Assembly: GCF_030450125.1 (NCBI RefSeq)
Contig: NZ_CP123923.1
Coordinates: 3,844,001 to 3,908,000 of the forward strand
Length of the DNA: 64,000 nucleotides
Direction of reading: 5' to 3'
Source: Streptomyces sp. WP-1
GTDB lineage: Bacteria > Actinomycetota > Actinomycetes > Streptomycetales > Streptomycetaceae
Shown here: positions 11,241 through 20,057 of the stretch, one piece after another
Position numbering within the stretch: the stretch's first letter is position 1
Layout: every line of letters begins with the position of its first letter
Notes under the pieces: model-generated
Seen by the model: the letters and a program-made list of their open reading frames with translations, nothing else
The model's database searches: none
Told to the model about the DNA's origin: nothing
Made by a program: the position numbers and the translations under genes

Positions 11241-11379
11241 GCTTGTTGTCTAGGCCAATTTGGGGGTAGCGTGCCCTAAGCGCAGCCGAAGCGGCCTTCT
11301 CGGGGACTTTCACGCGCCACTCAGGCCATCCCGTCGCCAGTTGGTCTCGAATGGCGAGACGCCTTTCAAGTGACCTGTG

Positions 11380-11628
11380 TCACTGATTGCACAGAAGGCG
11401 ACCGAATCGCTTATGTAAAGGATGGCTTGCGCAACGATCAACGCCGACCGACACCGCGCCCGCGAACGGCCACCCGGCCTCGTCCCGCTCCGAGCTGATC
11501 GCGTACAGGCTGCCGGACCAGCACCGCCCGTCGCTGACCGCAAAGCCCACCCATGCAAGCCCTGACTGGGCTCGCAACCGTCTGTTTGGGCCCGCCCACC
11601 GCCGGTCCGTCACCGGCGTTTCAGCCAC
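11380..11628 (-). CDS. Uncertain small ORF (82 aa) downstream of the 60-aa membrane protein
   Basis: Starts MAETPVTDRRWAGPNRRL and has one plausible-looking stretch (LAWVGFAVSDGRCWSGSLYAISSERD). It follows the small membrane gene by 30 bp on the same strand, the spacing of a second gene in an operon. No recognisable domain and only ordinary codon bias. The rest of 11241-11658 shows nothing convincing. Confidence 0.3.
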   Translation of the reverse strand: MAETPVTDRRWAGPNRRLRAQSGLAWVGFAVSDGRCWSGSLYAISSERDEAGWPFAGAVSVGVDRCASHPLHKRFGRLLCNQ

Positions 11629-11658
11629 GGCCCCCGTGGATCAATCCCGGCATCGGCG

Positions 11659-11841
11659 TCATCGATAGGCGCTCACCGCGGCCAGATAGAGTCCGCAAGC
11701 TGTGCCGCACGAACCCCCGCCGATCAGAAAGGCCGTGGCGGGCCGGACTCCGCCCCGCCAGGCGACGAACGCGGACACGCAGCCTACGTGGACGCAGACG
11801 GACAGGGCGAGGAGCAGGGAGACCAGCTGAAGCGTAGTCAT
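11659..11841 (-). CDS. Small membrane protein (60 aa) typical of Streptomyces integrative elements
   Basis: The 60-residue product MTTLQLVSLLLALSVCVHVG... has a first helix at about residues 4-30, a short basic loop (AWRGGVRP) and a second helix at about 35-57. Similar two-helix proteins are recalled from actinomycete element backbones; their role is not known. ATG at 11841 has AAGGAC eight bases upstream. The frame extends upstream to 12147, but that part has no protein character and overlaps the divergent ATPase gene. Confidence 0.62.
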   Translation of the reverse strand: MTTLQLVSLLLALSVCVHVGCVSAFVAWRGGVRPATAFLIGGGSCGTACGLYLAAVSAYR

Positions 11842-12081
11842 GACAGTTTGTCCTTGTCGGGATCGGCGGTGGCCGAACGCGCACCGTTCGCTTGCCGACA
11901 CGCTGCCTGTCTGGTGAGGTGTCCGACTGCCTTCCGAGATCAACAGGACAGCGCAGGCCGATTCGCGCTGCTCATGCCCGGGACACCGCCTAAAATCGTT
12001 GCCGTGGCTGGTGGTCGATCGGGCACGTCCCACCAGACGGGACCGGCACGACCGAGTTGGCGGGGCTGAGAGACGGGGCAC

Positions 12082-14991
12082 GTGGGGGACATCTTCGGTG
12101 ACCTGAAGCAGGTGGGGGCACTCAAGCGCGAGCTGCTGTCCGGCCAACCCTCAGATCGCCGGTTGGCACGACTCGCGGGCGTCTCCCATGGCACCGCCGG
12201 CCGATGGCTGGAGGGCGCGCAGTTTCCACAGGACCGCCACGGGCTGATCAGGGTTCTCGATGCGATCAGGGCCGAGGCCGCTGCCCGAGGTTTGCTGGAC
12301 TGTCATGTTGTCGGCAATTCTGGCGACACTGTCGCTCAACTCCTCGACGCGGAGCGCTGGAACACCGCCTTCGAGGCGGAACGCGAGCGTCGAGCACAGG
12401 AGTCCCGGGCCGATGCCGAACGGCAACAGGCTAGGAGTGCCATCGAGCGCGAGGCAGTCCGGGCCCGCCTGTCCACACTGTCTGACCCACCCCGTCCGAT
12501 GCGCGCGTGGAGCGCACGGCGGCTCGGGGTGCACCCCGCCATCCCGGGGCACCCCGACACACCGGCCAGCGGGTTCGTGCTACCTCGGTATGTGCCCCGT
12601 CCGCATGACGCCGAGCTTCGTAGCTGGCTGTCCGCAGCGACCGCCGACGGAGCGGCGCCCTGTCTCGTGATCGTGGAAGGGGGGTCCTGCACGGGCAAGT
12701 CCCGGACGGCGTTCGAAGCAGTCAGGGCCGTGGTGCCTGACGACTTCGACTTGTTCTTCCCTGCGGACCCGGCTGGGCTGCTCGAAGGTCTGGCCGCGGA
12801 CGTGCTGCGACCGGGCACCGTGCTGTGGCTCGACGAAGCCCAGGACTATCTCGGCGGCCCCGAAGGGGAAGCGGTGGCCAGCGCGCTGCTACGACGACTC
12901 GACCGAGACGGTCCGTTCCCGGTCGTGGCGACGCTGTGGCCCGATCACCGCGCGGCCCTCACAGCGCCCGTCCCGTTCGGCCAGCATGACTCGCATCGGC
13001 AGGCTCGCACCTTGCTGGCCCAGGCGCAAAGGGTCGTGGTCCCTCGCAGCTTCGCTGGCACGCTCGAGGCCGTACGCGATGCAGCCGGAGACGACCCGGC
13101 GCTCGCCGACGCCCTGCGCACGGGCACCTTCGAGCTGACCCAGACGCTCGCGGCTGGTCCCGATCTAGTCGATCACTATGAGAACCCCTACGGCCCAGCC
13201 GGCGTCCATGGCCGTGCCCTGATGCGCGCGGCCATGGACGCTCACCGGCTGGGCGTCACCGGCCCGCTGCCCCTCACCTTCCTGGAGGAGGCCGCCGTCG
13301 GTTACCTCGACGCGGCCGACCGCGCGGTCGGCCCCGACTGGTTCACCCACGCCCTTGCCTACGCCCGCACCGACATCAAGCACACGACCCGGGCACTGCA
13401 GGACGTTCCCAGGACCTCCAGCATGGGTGTGGAGCCCGGAGTGCTTCGGCTCGCCGACTACCTGGCACAGCACGGCCGCCGTGTCCACCGGGCGGACTGC
13501 CCGCCCCGCTCCTTCTGGGAGGCCGCGCACCGGCGTCTGACGCAGCCCGATGATCTCGCCGCTCTCGCCAGTGCGGCACACCGCCGCCTGCGCAAGCGGT
13601 GGGCCAGTCGCCTCTGGTTCCGGGCCGCTGAGTTCGGCAGCGGCCCGGCCATGTCGGAGTGTGCGAGGCGACTGTGGTCCGAGGACCGTAATGCCGGTGA
13701 GCGCCTGGCGCGGAAGGCCGCCGGTCGGGGTGATTTCGTCGGTCTCTATAGCCTCGCGTTCATCCCCGAGCACACGGGCGATTACGCCGAGGCCGAACGG
13801 ATCTCCCTGCTGGCGGCTGCCGAAGGTGGCACGTTCGGTCTGCGCCGGCTGAGCGAACGCCGGCTGAGTACCGGAGATACCGCAGGAGCGGAGCGCAACC
13901 TCCGACAGGCGGGCGAGGCCGGTGACATGGAGGCACTGCTCCTGCTTGCGGGGCTCCGCTGGGAGGCAGGTGACCAGAACGAGGCCGAACGCCTAGTCAC
14001 ACAGGCAGCCGAGGCCGGCGACGTCGAGGCGCTGGCTCAGCTGGCCTCGCTGCGGATGCTGAAAGGGGATCGCGACCAGGCCGAGCAGTTGGCCGACCGC
14101 GTTCTGCGCCGGGGCAGCACCCGGGCATGGAGCCTGCTCGGCGAGGTCGTGGAGCAACGCGGCGAGCTGGACGAAGCGAGGTCGGTGCTCCGGCAGGCCG
14201 CGGCAGCAGGGGACGACGCCGCTCTGGCACGGCTGGCCTGGATCGTCGAGGGCAGGGGCGAGCACGATGAGGCCGCCCAACTGCTGGAACAAGCGCTCCA
14301 AGCCGGTCACGCTTATGCCGTGGCCAGTGTGGCGCTGCTCCGCGACAGGACGGGGGACGCCCAAGGAGCCGAGCTCCTCGCCCAGCAGATCGCCGATCGG
14401 GGCGACTACATTGGGTATCTGAGGCTAGCCGAGGCTCGTGAGCATGCCGACGACCCTGCCAGTGCTGTAGCCCTGCTGGAGACGGCCGTCGAGGGCGGCT
14501 CTCTGACGGCCCTGGTGCAACTCGCACGTACATATGAGAAGGCCGGGGACAACGAGGCAGCCCTGCCTCTCCTGCGGCAGGCAGCGGCTGCGGGTCTTGG
14601 CGAAGCGTTGGTGAGCCTCGCCTTGTTGTCCATACGGACGGACCACGACGAGGCCGAGGAAATGGCGGGCCGGGCGGCCGATATCGGCTTCCCGGAGGTA
14701 CTGCTGGCGCTCGCCGACCGCCGTGAGCAGGCAGGTGATCAGGATGCGGCGGAGCGCATACGCCGGCGGCTGGACGGGGAGGGACACGCCGACACTACGA
14801 TCGCACTGGCCATGTGTGCGGCGAGGGAGGGAAACCGGGAGGAGGCGGCCCGGCTCTTGGTACGCGCCGCTGATTCCGGCGACGAGACCTGTACCGTGAC
14901 GCTGGCGCGGGTCTGGGAGCACGGTCTGGAACCAGACGGTTCGCCATCGGGGCCGTGGACTTGGACCGAAGAAGGAAGCAGCGAAGCCTGA
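12082..14991 (+). CDS. HTH - P-loop ATPase - Sel1/TPR repeat protein (STAND-like, 969 aa)
   Basis: An N-terminal DNA-binding-like HTH (about residues 25-60: RRLARLAGVSHGTAGRWLEG) is followed by a coiled region (100-150). A P-loop NTPase comes next, with Walker A EGGSCTGKSRT near residue 200 and Walker B VLWLDEAQDYL near 248. From about 480 to the end there are many 30-36-residue Sel1/TPR-like helical repeats (AEAGDVEALAQLA, QAAAAGDDAALARLA). This ordering is that of STAND-type sensors, many of which act in anti-phage defence or regulation. It sits right behind attL, apart from the backbone, which suits cargo. A defence role is inference only. GTG at 12082. Confidence 0.72.
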   Translation: MGDIFGDLKQVGALKRELLSGQPSDRRLARLAGVSHGTAGRWLEGAQFPQDRHGLIRVLDAIRAEAAARGLLDCHVVGNSGDTVAQLLDAERWNTAFEAERERRAQESRADAERQQARSAIEREAVRARLSTLSDPPRPMRAWSARRLGVHPAIPGHPDTPASGFVLPRYVPRPHDAELRSWLSAATADGAAPCLVIVEGGSCTGKSRTAFEAVRAVVPDDFDLFFPADPAGLLEGLAADVLRPGTVLWLDEAQDYLGGPEGEAVASALLRRLDRDGPFPVVATLWPDHRAALTAPVPFGQHDSHRQARTLLAQAQRVVVPRSFAGTLEAVRDAAGDDPALADALRTGTFELTQTLAAGPDLVDHYENPYGPAGVHGRALMRAAMDAHRLGVTGPLPLTFLEEAAVGYLDAADRAVGPDWFTHALAYARTDIKHTTRALQDVPRTSSMGVEPGVLRLADYLAQHGRRVHRADCPPRSFWEAAHRRLTQPDDLAALASAAHRRLRKRWASRLWFRAAEFGSGPAMSECARRLWSEDRNAGERLARKAAGRGDFVGLYSLAFIPEHTGDYAEAERISLLAAAEGGTFGLRRLSERRLSTGDTAGAERNLRQAGEAGDMEALLLLAGLRWEAGDQNEAERLVTQAAEAGDVEALAQLASLRMLKGDRDQAEQLADRVLRRGSTRAWSLLGEVVEQRGELDEARSVLRQAAAAGDDAALARLAWIVEGRGEHDEAAQLLEQALQAGHAYAVASVALLRDRTGDAQGAELLAQQIADRGDYIGYLRLAEAREHADDPASAVALLETAVEGGSLTALVQLARTYEKAGDNEAALPLLRQAAAAGLGEALVSLALLSIRTDHDEAEEMAGRAADIGFPEVLLALADRREQAGDQDAAERIRRRLDGEGHADTTIALAMCAAREGNREEAARLLVRAADSGDETCTVTLARVWEHGLEPDGSPSGPWTWTEEGSSEA

Positions 14992-15316
14992 ACGCGGGAA
15001 GACGCCTCGCCCGTCGGCCAGCGGATACTCCATCAGCGGACCCCGTCGCCCACGCCACAGATCCCACGGCCCGGTCGCGTAGCGGAACGCTCCGTGGTGG
15101 AGCTGTTCAGAATGCCGCCGCGACGCCAATGCCGGTGACGATGAAGAGCCAGCCCGGTTGTCAGCTCCCAGCAGTGGTGGCCCTTCGCGCGGCACAGGAG
15201 GGTATGCAGGCTGCCAGCTACGGCGACGAGGATCCTCCGTGCATGCCTAATTTGCGTGAGCCGACGCCAGCTCAGGACATGCGGGGCCCCATTACTCCGG
15301 GGACGGCGAAAGCGCG
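14992..15316. other. Intergenic gap between convergent genes
   Basis: The ATPase-TPR gene and int point at each other across 325 bp. I see no RNA gene or convincing ORF. Short GC-rich inverted words could serve as a terminator, but none is clear. Confidence 0.5.
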
Positions 15317-16468
15317 TTACACCTCCTTCGCTTCCGTGTGCTCGGCAGCCGACCCCCGCAACTGCTGCCACACCTCGGCATTGATGCCCTGGGCCAGCTT
15401 GCGCTGGTGCTTCGCCGTCGAGTGCTGGTAGATCAGCTGGGCGCGTTCCGAGGACTGGCCAGCGCGGACCATGAGGTCCTTCAGCTTGGCGCCGGGGTCG
15501 GCGGCGAGGGTGTTGCCGGTGTGCCGCAGGTCGTAGAAGCGGAAGTTGTCCGGCATGCCGACCTGCTTCCTGGCCTTGCGCCACTTGCGGCCGAAGGTCG
15601 AGCGGCGGAACGGAGCGCCCTTCTCACCGACGAAGAGGAGACCGTCCGGCTCCTTCTCCGCGAACCACCGAATGTGTCGACGCAGCTCCGGCAGCAGGAG
15701 GTCGGGCAGGTACACGGTGCGTTTGCCCGCGCGGGTCTTGGGGGCGCCGGTGACCCGCTTGCCGTTTGTCAGCTCCGGTGAGGCGTGCGTGATCCGCAGG
15801 GAGCACTCGTCGAGATCGACACTGTGGCGGCGCAGCTCGGCCAGTTCCTCGGGGCGGAGGGCGGCGAAGGCGCCGAGCAGGACCATGAGCCGCCAGCGCG
15901 GGCCCATGGCGTCGGCGAGGTCGAAGACCTGCTCCACGGTCGCGGTGGGGCGCTCGTCGGCCTCCTCCTTGCCGGCGCCCTTGATGCGGCACGGGTTGGT
16001 CGGGAGGAGATCGTCGTCGACCGCGGTCTGCAGGATCGCCTTCAGCAGCCGGTACGACTTGGCGACCGTGGTGGCGCCCGTCGCCTTCCGCCGTTCGGCA
16101 CGCCAGGCGCGAACGGCGGGCGGAGTGATCTCGTCCAGGTCCCTGCCGCCGAACGTCGGCAGGATGTGCAGGCGGAGCAGGCCGCTGTAGCGGTCGACCG
16201 TGGTCGGCGCCAGACCGCGTTCCTCCAGCCACCGCAGCGCGTACTTCTCGAAGTTGACCGCGCCGGCGTCCGGGTTCCGCCACTGGTTGCGGTCGATGTC
16301 CGCGCGGACCAGGTTGAGCCAGTCCTGCGCGTCGGTCTTGGTGTCGAACGTCTCGGGGGCCTTGTGACGGGTCCCGTCCGGGCCGACGTAACGGGCCTGC
16401 CACCGGCCCGAGGCGAGCCGGCGTACGGTGCCGAACTCGCGTCGGCGCTGGGGTCTGCGTCCTGCCAT
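15317..16468 (-). CDS. int: Tyrosine site-specific integrase of the element
   Basis: Phage-type integrase of 383 residues that recombines attP with the tRNA-Gly attB. It has an N-terminal arm-binding domain (TVRRLASGRWQARYVGPDG), a SAM-like core-binding domain (about 70-160) and a catalytic domain. The catalytic residues read as Arg205 in FAALRPEELAEL, Arg315-His316 in FYDLRHTGNT (with Tyr at the position often held by His, as is common in these integrases) and nucleophile Tyr347 in LIYQHS. The start overlaps the xis stop by 1 nt. Unlike many such elements int is not next to the att site: 4.1 kb including the ATPase-TPR gene lies between. Confidence 0.95.
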   Translation of the reverse strand: MAGRRPQRRREFGTVRRLASGRWQARYVGPDGTRHKAPETFDTKTDAQDWLNLVRADIDRNQWRNPDAGAVNFEKYALRWLEERGLAPTTVDRYSGLLRLHILPTFGGRDLDEITPPAVRAWRAERRKATGATTVAKSYRLLKAILQTAVDDDLLPTNPCRIKGAGKEEADERPTATVEQVFDLADAMGPRWRLMVLLGAFAALRPEELAELRRHSVDLDECSLRITHASPELTNGKRVTGAPKTRAGKRTVYLPDLLLPELRRHIRWFAEKEPDGLLFVGEKGAPFRRSTFGRKWRKARKQVGMPDNFRFYDLRHTGNTLAADPGAKLKDLMVRAGQSSERAQLIYQHSTAKHQRKLAQGINAEVWQQLRGSAAEHTEAKEV

Positions 16469-16680
16469 CAGGCCGCCCTCCCGTACCGGAGGCGGGTGCG
16501 GCGGACCGGCTCGACGGTGCGTGCCTCGATGTACTCGGTGACGGCGCTCTTCGGGATGCGGACCGGGCGGCCGAGCTTGACGTAGCGGATGCGGCGTTCG
16601 GCGATGAGGCGGCGCACGAACCGTTCGCCCGTGCCGAGTTGTTCGGCGGCTTCGCCCACCGTCAGCAGACGGTCAGCCAT
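16468..16680 (-). CDS. xis: Excisionase-like HTH protein (MerR/HTH_17 type)
   Basis: The 70-residue protein MADRLLTVGEAAEQLGTGERF... has a winged-helix HTH_17 fold pattern (TVGEAAEQLGTGERFVRRLIAERRIRYVKLGRPVRIP) like excisionases that direct the integrase to excision. It overlaps int by 1 nt and is preceded by an exceptionally strong ribosome binding site. A short basic tail (RRTRLRYGR) may bind DNA. Confidence 0.9.
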   Translation of the reverse strand: MADRLLTVGEAAEQLGTGERFVRRLIAERRIRYVKLGRPVRIPKSAVTEYIEARTVEPVRRTRLRYGRAA

Positions 16681-16684
16681 GGGT

Positions 16685-16696
16685 GATCACCTCCTT
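16685..16696 (-). promoter_or_regulatory. Unusually long Shine-Dalgarno sequence of xis
   Basis: AAGGAGGTGATC in front of the xis ATG matches the complement of the 16S rRNA 3' tail over 12 bases, far longer than the usual 4-6. The GGAGG core is 9 nt from the ATG. This predicts very efficient initiation for xis and, through overlap, int. Confidence 0.75.
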
Positions 16697-16836
16697 CGGA
16701 GCGCGCTGAAGACGGGAGCGGACAGGGGGTATTGCGGGTGGGCGCAAGTGCGGTGGCTCCTCACTCGGGGCGGAGGCGGGGCGGCGGTTCTGGAGGTGGC
16801 GGCGGCGTGGGGGTTCTCGGAGTGGCGAAGTCGGAT

Positions 16837-17094
16837 TCAGGCGGTCGCCGGGCCGCGGAGGAGGGCCGGGACCGGCACGTGCAGCGCCTGTGCGAGGGCG
16901 ACCAGGTCATCGATGTCGCAGCGGCGCTGGGCGCGTTCGATGCGGGACAGCATCGTGTTGGACATCGGCCGGCCGAGAGCGGTGACACGAGCGGCAAGCT
17001 CACGCTGCGGGAGGCCGCGCTCGGTGCGGAGAATCTCGATGTTTCGGGCGGCCCTTATTCCGGCTGGGCCAATTTCCAATGAACGTGCTGCCAT
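16837..17094 (-). CDS. XRE-family repressor-like HTH protein
   Basis: An 85-residue protein with a single XRE-type helix-turn-helix (ARNIEILRTERGLPQRELAARVTALGRPMSNTMLSRIERAQRR). It is encoded between xis-int and the rightward replication genes, the usual position of the element's control repressor. I start it at ATG 17094 (MAARSLEIG); the frame is open to 17313 but not protein-like. A perfect 7-bp-arm inverted repeat 23 bp upstream is the likely operator. Confidence 0.82.
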   Translation of the reverse strand: MAARSLEIGPAGIRAARNIEILRTERGLPQRELAARVTALGRPMSNTMLSRIERAQRRCDIDDLVALAQALHVPVPALLRGPATA

Positions 17095-17116
17095 GGCTCC
17101 GTTGTAACGTGCACTC

Positions 17117-17135
17117 GCCGGTTTGGTTAACCGGC
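17117..17135. promoter_or_regulatory. Candidate operator of the element repressor
   Basis: GCCGGTT-TGGTT-AACCGGC, perfect 7-bp arms. It lies just upstream of the XRE gene start, beside TTGGTT and TATGTT words spaced like -35/-10 boxes for rightward transcription. Confidence 0.55.
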
Positions 17136-17595
17136 GATCGTCGGCTATGTTGCGCCCCGCGCACACGGCACGCGGGGGTACGCCCCTCTCGTCAGCCCGT
17201 GCGTCGAGCAGCGCCGACAGGGTGTCTAACGAGGGGTGTTGTGTTGTAGCTTCGCCGCCCGCAGACGTCAACGGTTTGCCGATGTGATCCTTCTGGCTCG
17301 GGTTTACGGGCAACTATTTGGTCAGCGGCCGATCGTGCCCTACGGTTTTCCCACCGCCCTCTACGACCTGTTTTCCGACCGCCTTTCTGCCGTCAGAGAT
17401 CTGGCCGTTTGGGGCTGGACTTGTCCGCACTGGGTGTGGCTATGTTGACGACAGCCCCGGAAAATCCGCGAGCGGCTCAACGAGCCGAGCGGCAGCCGGT
17501 CGGCAACTCCCCCACACCTGACGCCCCCACCGCCCCCGTCGACGTTGAGCCATGGGTGCCCGCCCCCTGGCCACCGAGTGAGGACCGCCCCGCTC
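17136..17595. other. Control region before the replication genes, no gene recognised
   Basis: About 460 bp between the XRE gene and the replication-initiation-like gene. It is visibly less GC-rich around 17280-17400. Short frames through it (for example 17236-17448) have Cys/Trp-rich, non-protein-like translations. It could hold promoters and part of a replication origin. Confidence 0.45.
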
Positions 17596-18504
17596 TTGGC
17601 ACGAATCCGCACCATCAAGCCCGAAGCCTTCGTCTCAGAGTCCCTGGCCGCCGTCACCCTGACCGCCGAGCGCACCTTCTTCGGCCTGCTCACCCAGGCC
17701 GACGACCAGGACCGCCACCGCGACCACGCCGCGATCATCGCCGGACAGCTGTGGGTCCTGCGCCCCGAACACACCCCCGCCGACGTCGAGAAGGACCTCG
17801 CCCAGCTCGCCGACGCCGGCCTCATCTGCCGCTACACCGGCCCCGACGACAAGCGTTACCTGCACGTCGTCACCTGGCACCAGCACCAGAAGATCAACCG
17901 GCCCAGCAAGAGCCGGCTCCCCGCATGCCCCCACCACGACACCGTCGACGGCGTCGCACGAGCCGGCCTCACCGAGGCCGCACCGCTGCCTCACGGAACC
18001 CTCCGTAAGGGCTCCCGCCAACAGCAGGAGACGACGGTGAATACCGGAGACGTACGCGAAAGCGCAGGTCAGGAGGATTTCACGGAGCCTTCCGTGAAGG
18101 CGCACGACCAGCTCACGGAGCAGTCAGTGAGTCCTCAGGGTCCGGATCTAGGACCTAGGATCATGGATCTAGGAAGTACCCCTTCGGGGGGCGCAAGCGC
18201 CCCCGCGCCCGACACCGTCTTGGCCAAGCAGCTCATCACCGAGTACGCCGCCGCTTGCGCACACCGTCCGCCCAAGGACGTCCTGGGCCATCTCGGTCGC
18301 GAGGTACGCAAGCTGCTCGACGAGGGGATCGACCCCGCACACGTCCGGGCCGGTCTCGAACGGCACCGTGTCAAGGGTCTGCACCCCCGCACCTTGCCGA
18401 GCCTCGTGCACGAGGCCATGAACGCCACGCCCGCCAGGCAAGTTGTCCACAGGTCGTGGACGAATCCCGCCGATGTCGCCGCCGCCTATGGAGACCAGCT
18501 CTGA
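17596..18504 (+). CDS. Replication initiation-like protein (phage/plasmid primosome type)
   Basis: The N-terminus ARIRTIKPEAFVSESLAAVTLTAERTFFGLLTQADDQDRHRD, followed by LWVLRPEHTPADVEKDLAQLADAGLICRY, is the winged-helix pattern of phage and element replication proteins. The protein has a poorly conserved linker (about 115-200) and a helical C-terminus (VLAKQLITEYAAACAHRPPKDVLGHLGREVRKLLDEG). The family usually starts M/V-ARIRTIKPE, so I place the start at TTG 17596; ATG at 17545 in frame is the alternative. It precedes a DnaC-like helicase loader, the usual pairing. Confidence 0.7.
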   Translation: MARIRTIKPEAFVSESLAAVTLTAERTFFGLLTQADDQDRHRDHAAIIAGQLWVLRPEHTPADVEKDLAQLADAGLICRYTGPDDKRYLHVVTWHQHQKINRPSKSRLPACPHHDTVDGVARAGLTEAAPLPHGTLRKGSRQQQETTVNTGDVRESAGQEDFTEPSVKAHDQLTEQSVSPQGPDLGPRIMDLGSTPSGGASAPAPDTVLAKQLITEYAAACAHRPPKDVLGHLGREVRKLLDEGIDPAHVRAGLERHRVKGLHPRTLPSLVHEAMNATPARQVVHRSWTNPADVAAAYGDQL

Positions 18505-19196
18505 CCGCCACCCTCACCCGCGGACCCCAGCAGGTCGGGCCCATCGCCGCCCGCCTCAACGGCATCCTGGCCAGGCGCGGCATCGATTCCGCCGCAGCGG
18601 CCGGCGGGGAAGCCCCGGCCGAGCGTGTCACCGCCCTGGAACTGGCCGGCGCCCGTATCCCCGCCCGCTACCGCCGCGCCCTGGCCGACCACCCGCAGAT
18701 CACCGCCTGGGCTGACGAGATCACCCGAGCCGGCCGCCCCGGCCCCGGCGGGCCGGGCATCGCCGAGGGCCCGTCGCTGCTGATCGCCGGTCCCACCGGC
18801 ACCGGCAAGACCCACCAGGCGTACGGCGCTATCCGCACCCTGCTCGCCCGCGGGGTCCGCCTGCGCTGGGAAGCCACCACCACTGCCGACCTCCACGCCC
18901 GCCTGCGCCCCCGGGCCGGCCACGACACCGAACGCGATCTGCAGACTCTGGCACGCAGCCCGCTGCTGCTCCTGGACGACCTCGGCGCGGCCAGGACCAG
19001 CGAGTGGACCGAGGAGCTGACCTACCGGCTCATCAACCACCGGTACGAGCACATGCTCCCCACCCTCATCACCACCAACCTCCCCACCGCCGAACTCCGC
19101 ACCACCCTCGGCGACCGCGTCGCCTCCCGCCTCGCCGAGATGACCGAACGCGTCATCCTCGACGGCCCCGACCGACGACGCCACCGGCCCACCTAA
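18456..19196 (+). CDS. DnaC/IstB-like AAA+ ATPase (helicase loader)
   Basis: Contains Walker A LIAGPTGTGKTHQAYG (about residues 110-125), Walker B PLLLLDDLGAARTSEWTEE and sensor-1 LPTLITTNLP, the signature of DnaC-type helicase loaders. It is immediately downstream of the replication-initiation-like gene and likely acts with it to start element replication. The start is uncertain. GTG 18456 overlaps the upstream gene by 49 nt; the reading frame also passes CTG 18501, which overlaps the upstream TGA. The product is about 230-246 residues. Confidence 0.82.
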   Translation: MDESRRCRRRLWRPALTATLTRGPQQVGPIAARLNGILARRGIDSAAAAGGEAPAERVTALELAGARIPARYRRALADHPQITAWADEITRAGRPGPGGPGIAEGPSLLIAGPTGTGKTHQAYGAIRTLLARGVRLRWEATTTADLHARLRPRAGHDTERDLQTLARSPLLLLDDLGAARTSEWTEELTYRLINHRYEHMLPTLITTNLPTAELRTTLGDRVASRLAEMTERVILDGPDRRRHRPT

Positions 19197-19263
19197 CTCG
19201 GCAGCGGTCCGCCGACCACGGGCGGCGGACCTCCGAGGAGCTTTCACCCGGGGAGCCGGAGTG

Positions 19264-19794
19264 GTGCCGGGACCGAACGCGAGGGCAGAGGACCGACTCC
19301 GGGGACCAGGACCGGGACCGAGGGCGGGGACCGAGGAGGCGGGGACCGAGCGCGGGGACCGGTCCCCAACGTGCGGGGACCATCCGGGGACCACCGCAGC
19401 GACAACCCGTTGGGGACCGAGGCCCGACTCGGAGACCGAACTTGGGGACCGGGGACCGGAATTCGATCGGGGGCCGGGGACCGGGCTCCAGCGCACCCAT
19501 CGGTCCCGGGGACCGGTCCCGGTGAAGCCGCAGGTCACGCGGCCTATGGCTGCATGGAAAGTGGAGTGCGACGGGGACCGACGTCACCTGGACGGGGACC
19601 GGCGTCAGCATCGGGACGGAGACCGGGGACCGCGACCGACCCCAGGGGACCGAACCCGGGGACCGGTCCCCAACGGGCTCATCTGATGTGGGGACCGAGA
19701 CCCCGGTCCCCACACTTTCGGGACCGGCATCCGCCGATGACCCATACCCCAGTCCCCGAACGTCAGCGCCCAGAAGAAGTGGGGACCGGTCCCC
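19264..19794. repeat. Reiterated GGGGACC tract with GGGGACCGGTCCCC palindromes (candidate origin)
   Basis: About 18 copies of GGGGACC occur in 530 bp, with several in inverted orientation. Perfect 14-bp palindromes GGGGACCGGTCCCC lie at 19354-19367, 19658-19671 and 19781-19794. No real ORF crosses it, although frames are open. Its place between the replication genes and mobC suits a replication origin or oriT with iterons, but chromosomal tracts with related words (7.1 and 51.4 kb) warn that it may be a simple expanding repeat. Confidence 0.7.
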
Positions 19795-20057
19795 ACTCTC
19801 GGCTCGGGTCCGAGAACAGCCCACACACACGCCCACCTGGCCGACCGTCCGCGCCCTCCCTCCCCACGAGCCAAACAACGCCACACGACAGGCCATGCCT
19901 CAGCTGGCCGAGAGAGACTTCCGTGCACCAGGCAAACCACGAACCGACCCCCAACCCCCGCCGGGACAGCACCACCTCAGCCCCAGGCGGAGCAAGTTAT
20001 CGGCCAAGACACTCTTCCCCGCCGGGGAAGGCATCCGGGCCGGAGCCCGCCCCGGGG

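Noticed and set aside
19371..20057. Upstream extension of mobC through the GGGGACC tract
   Set aside because: The translation is low-complexity Gly/Pro/Arg and MobC similarity begins only near 20190.
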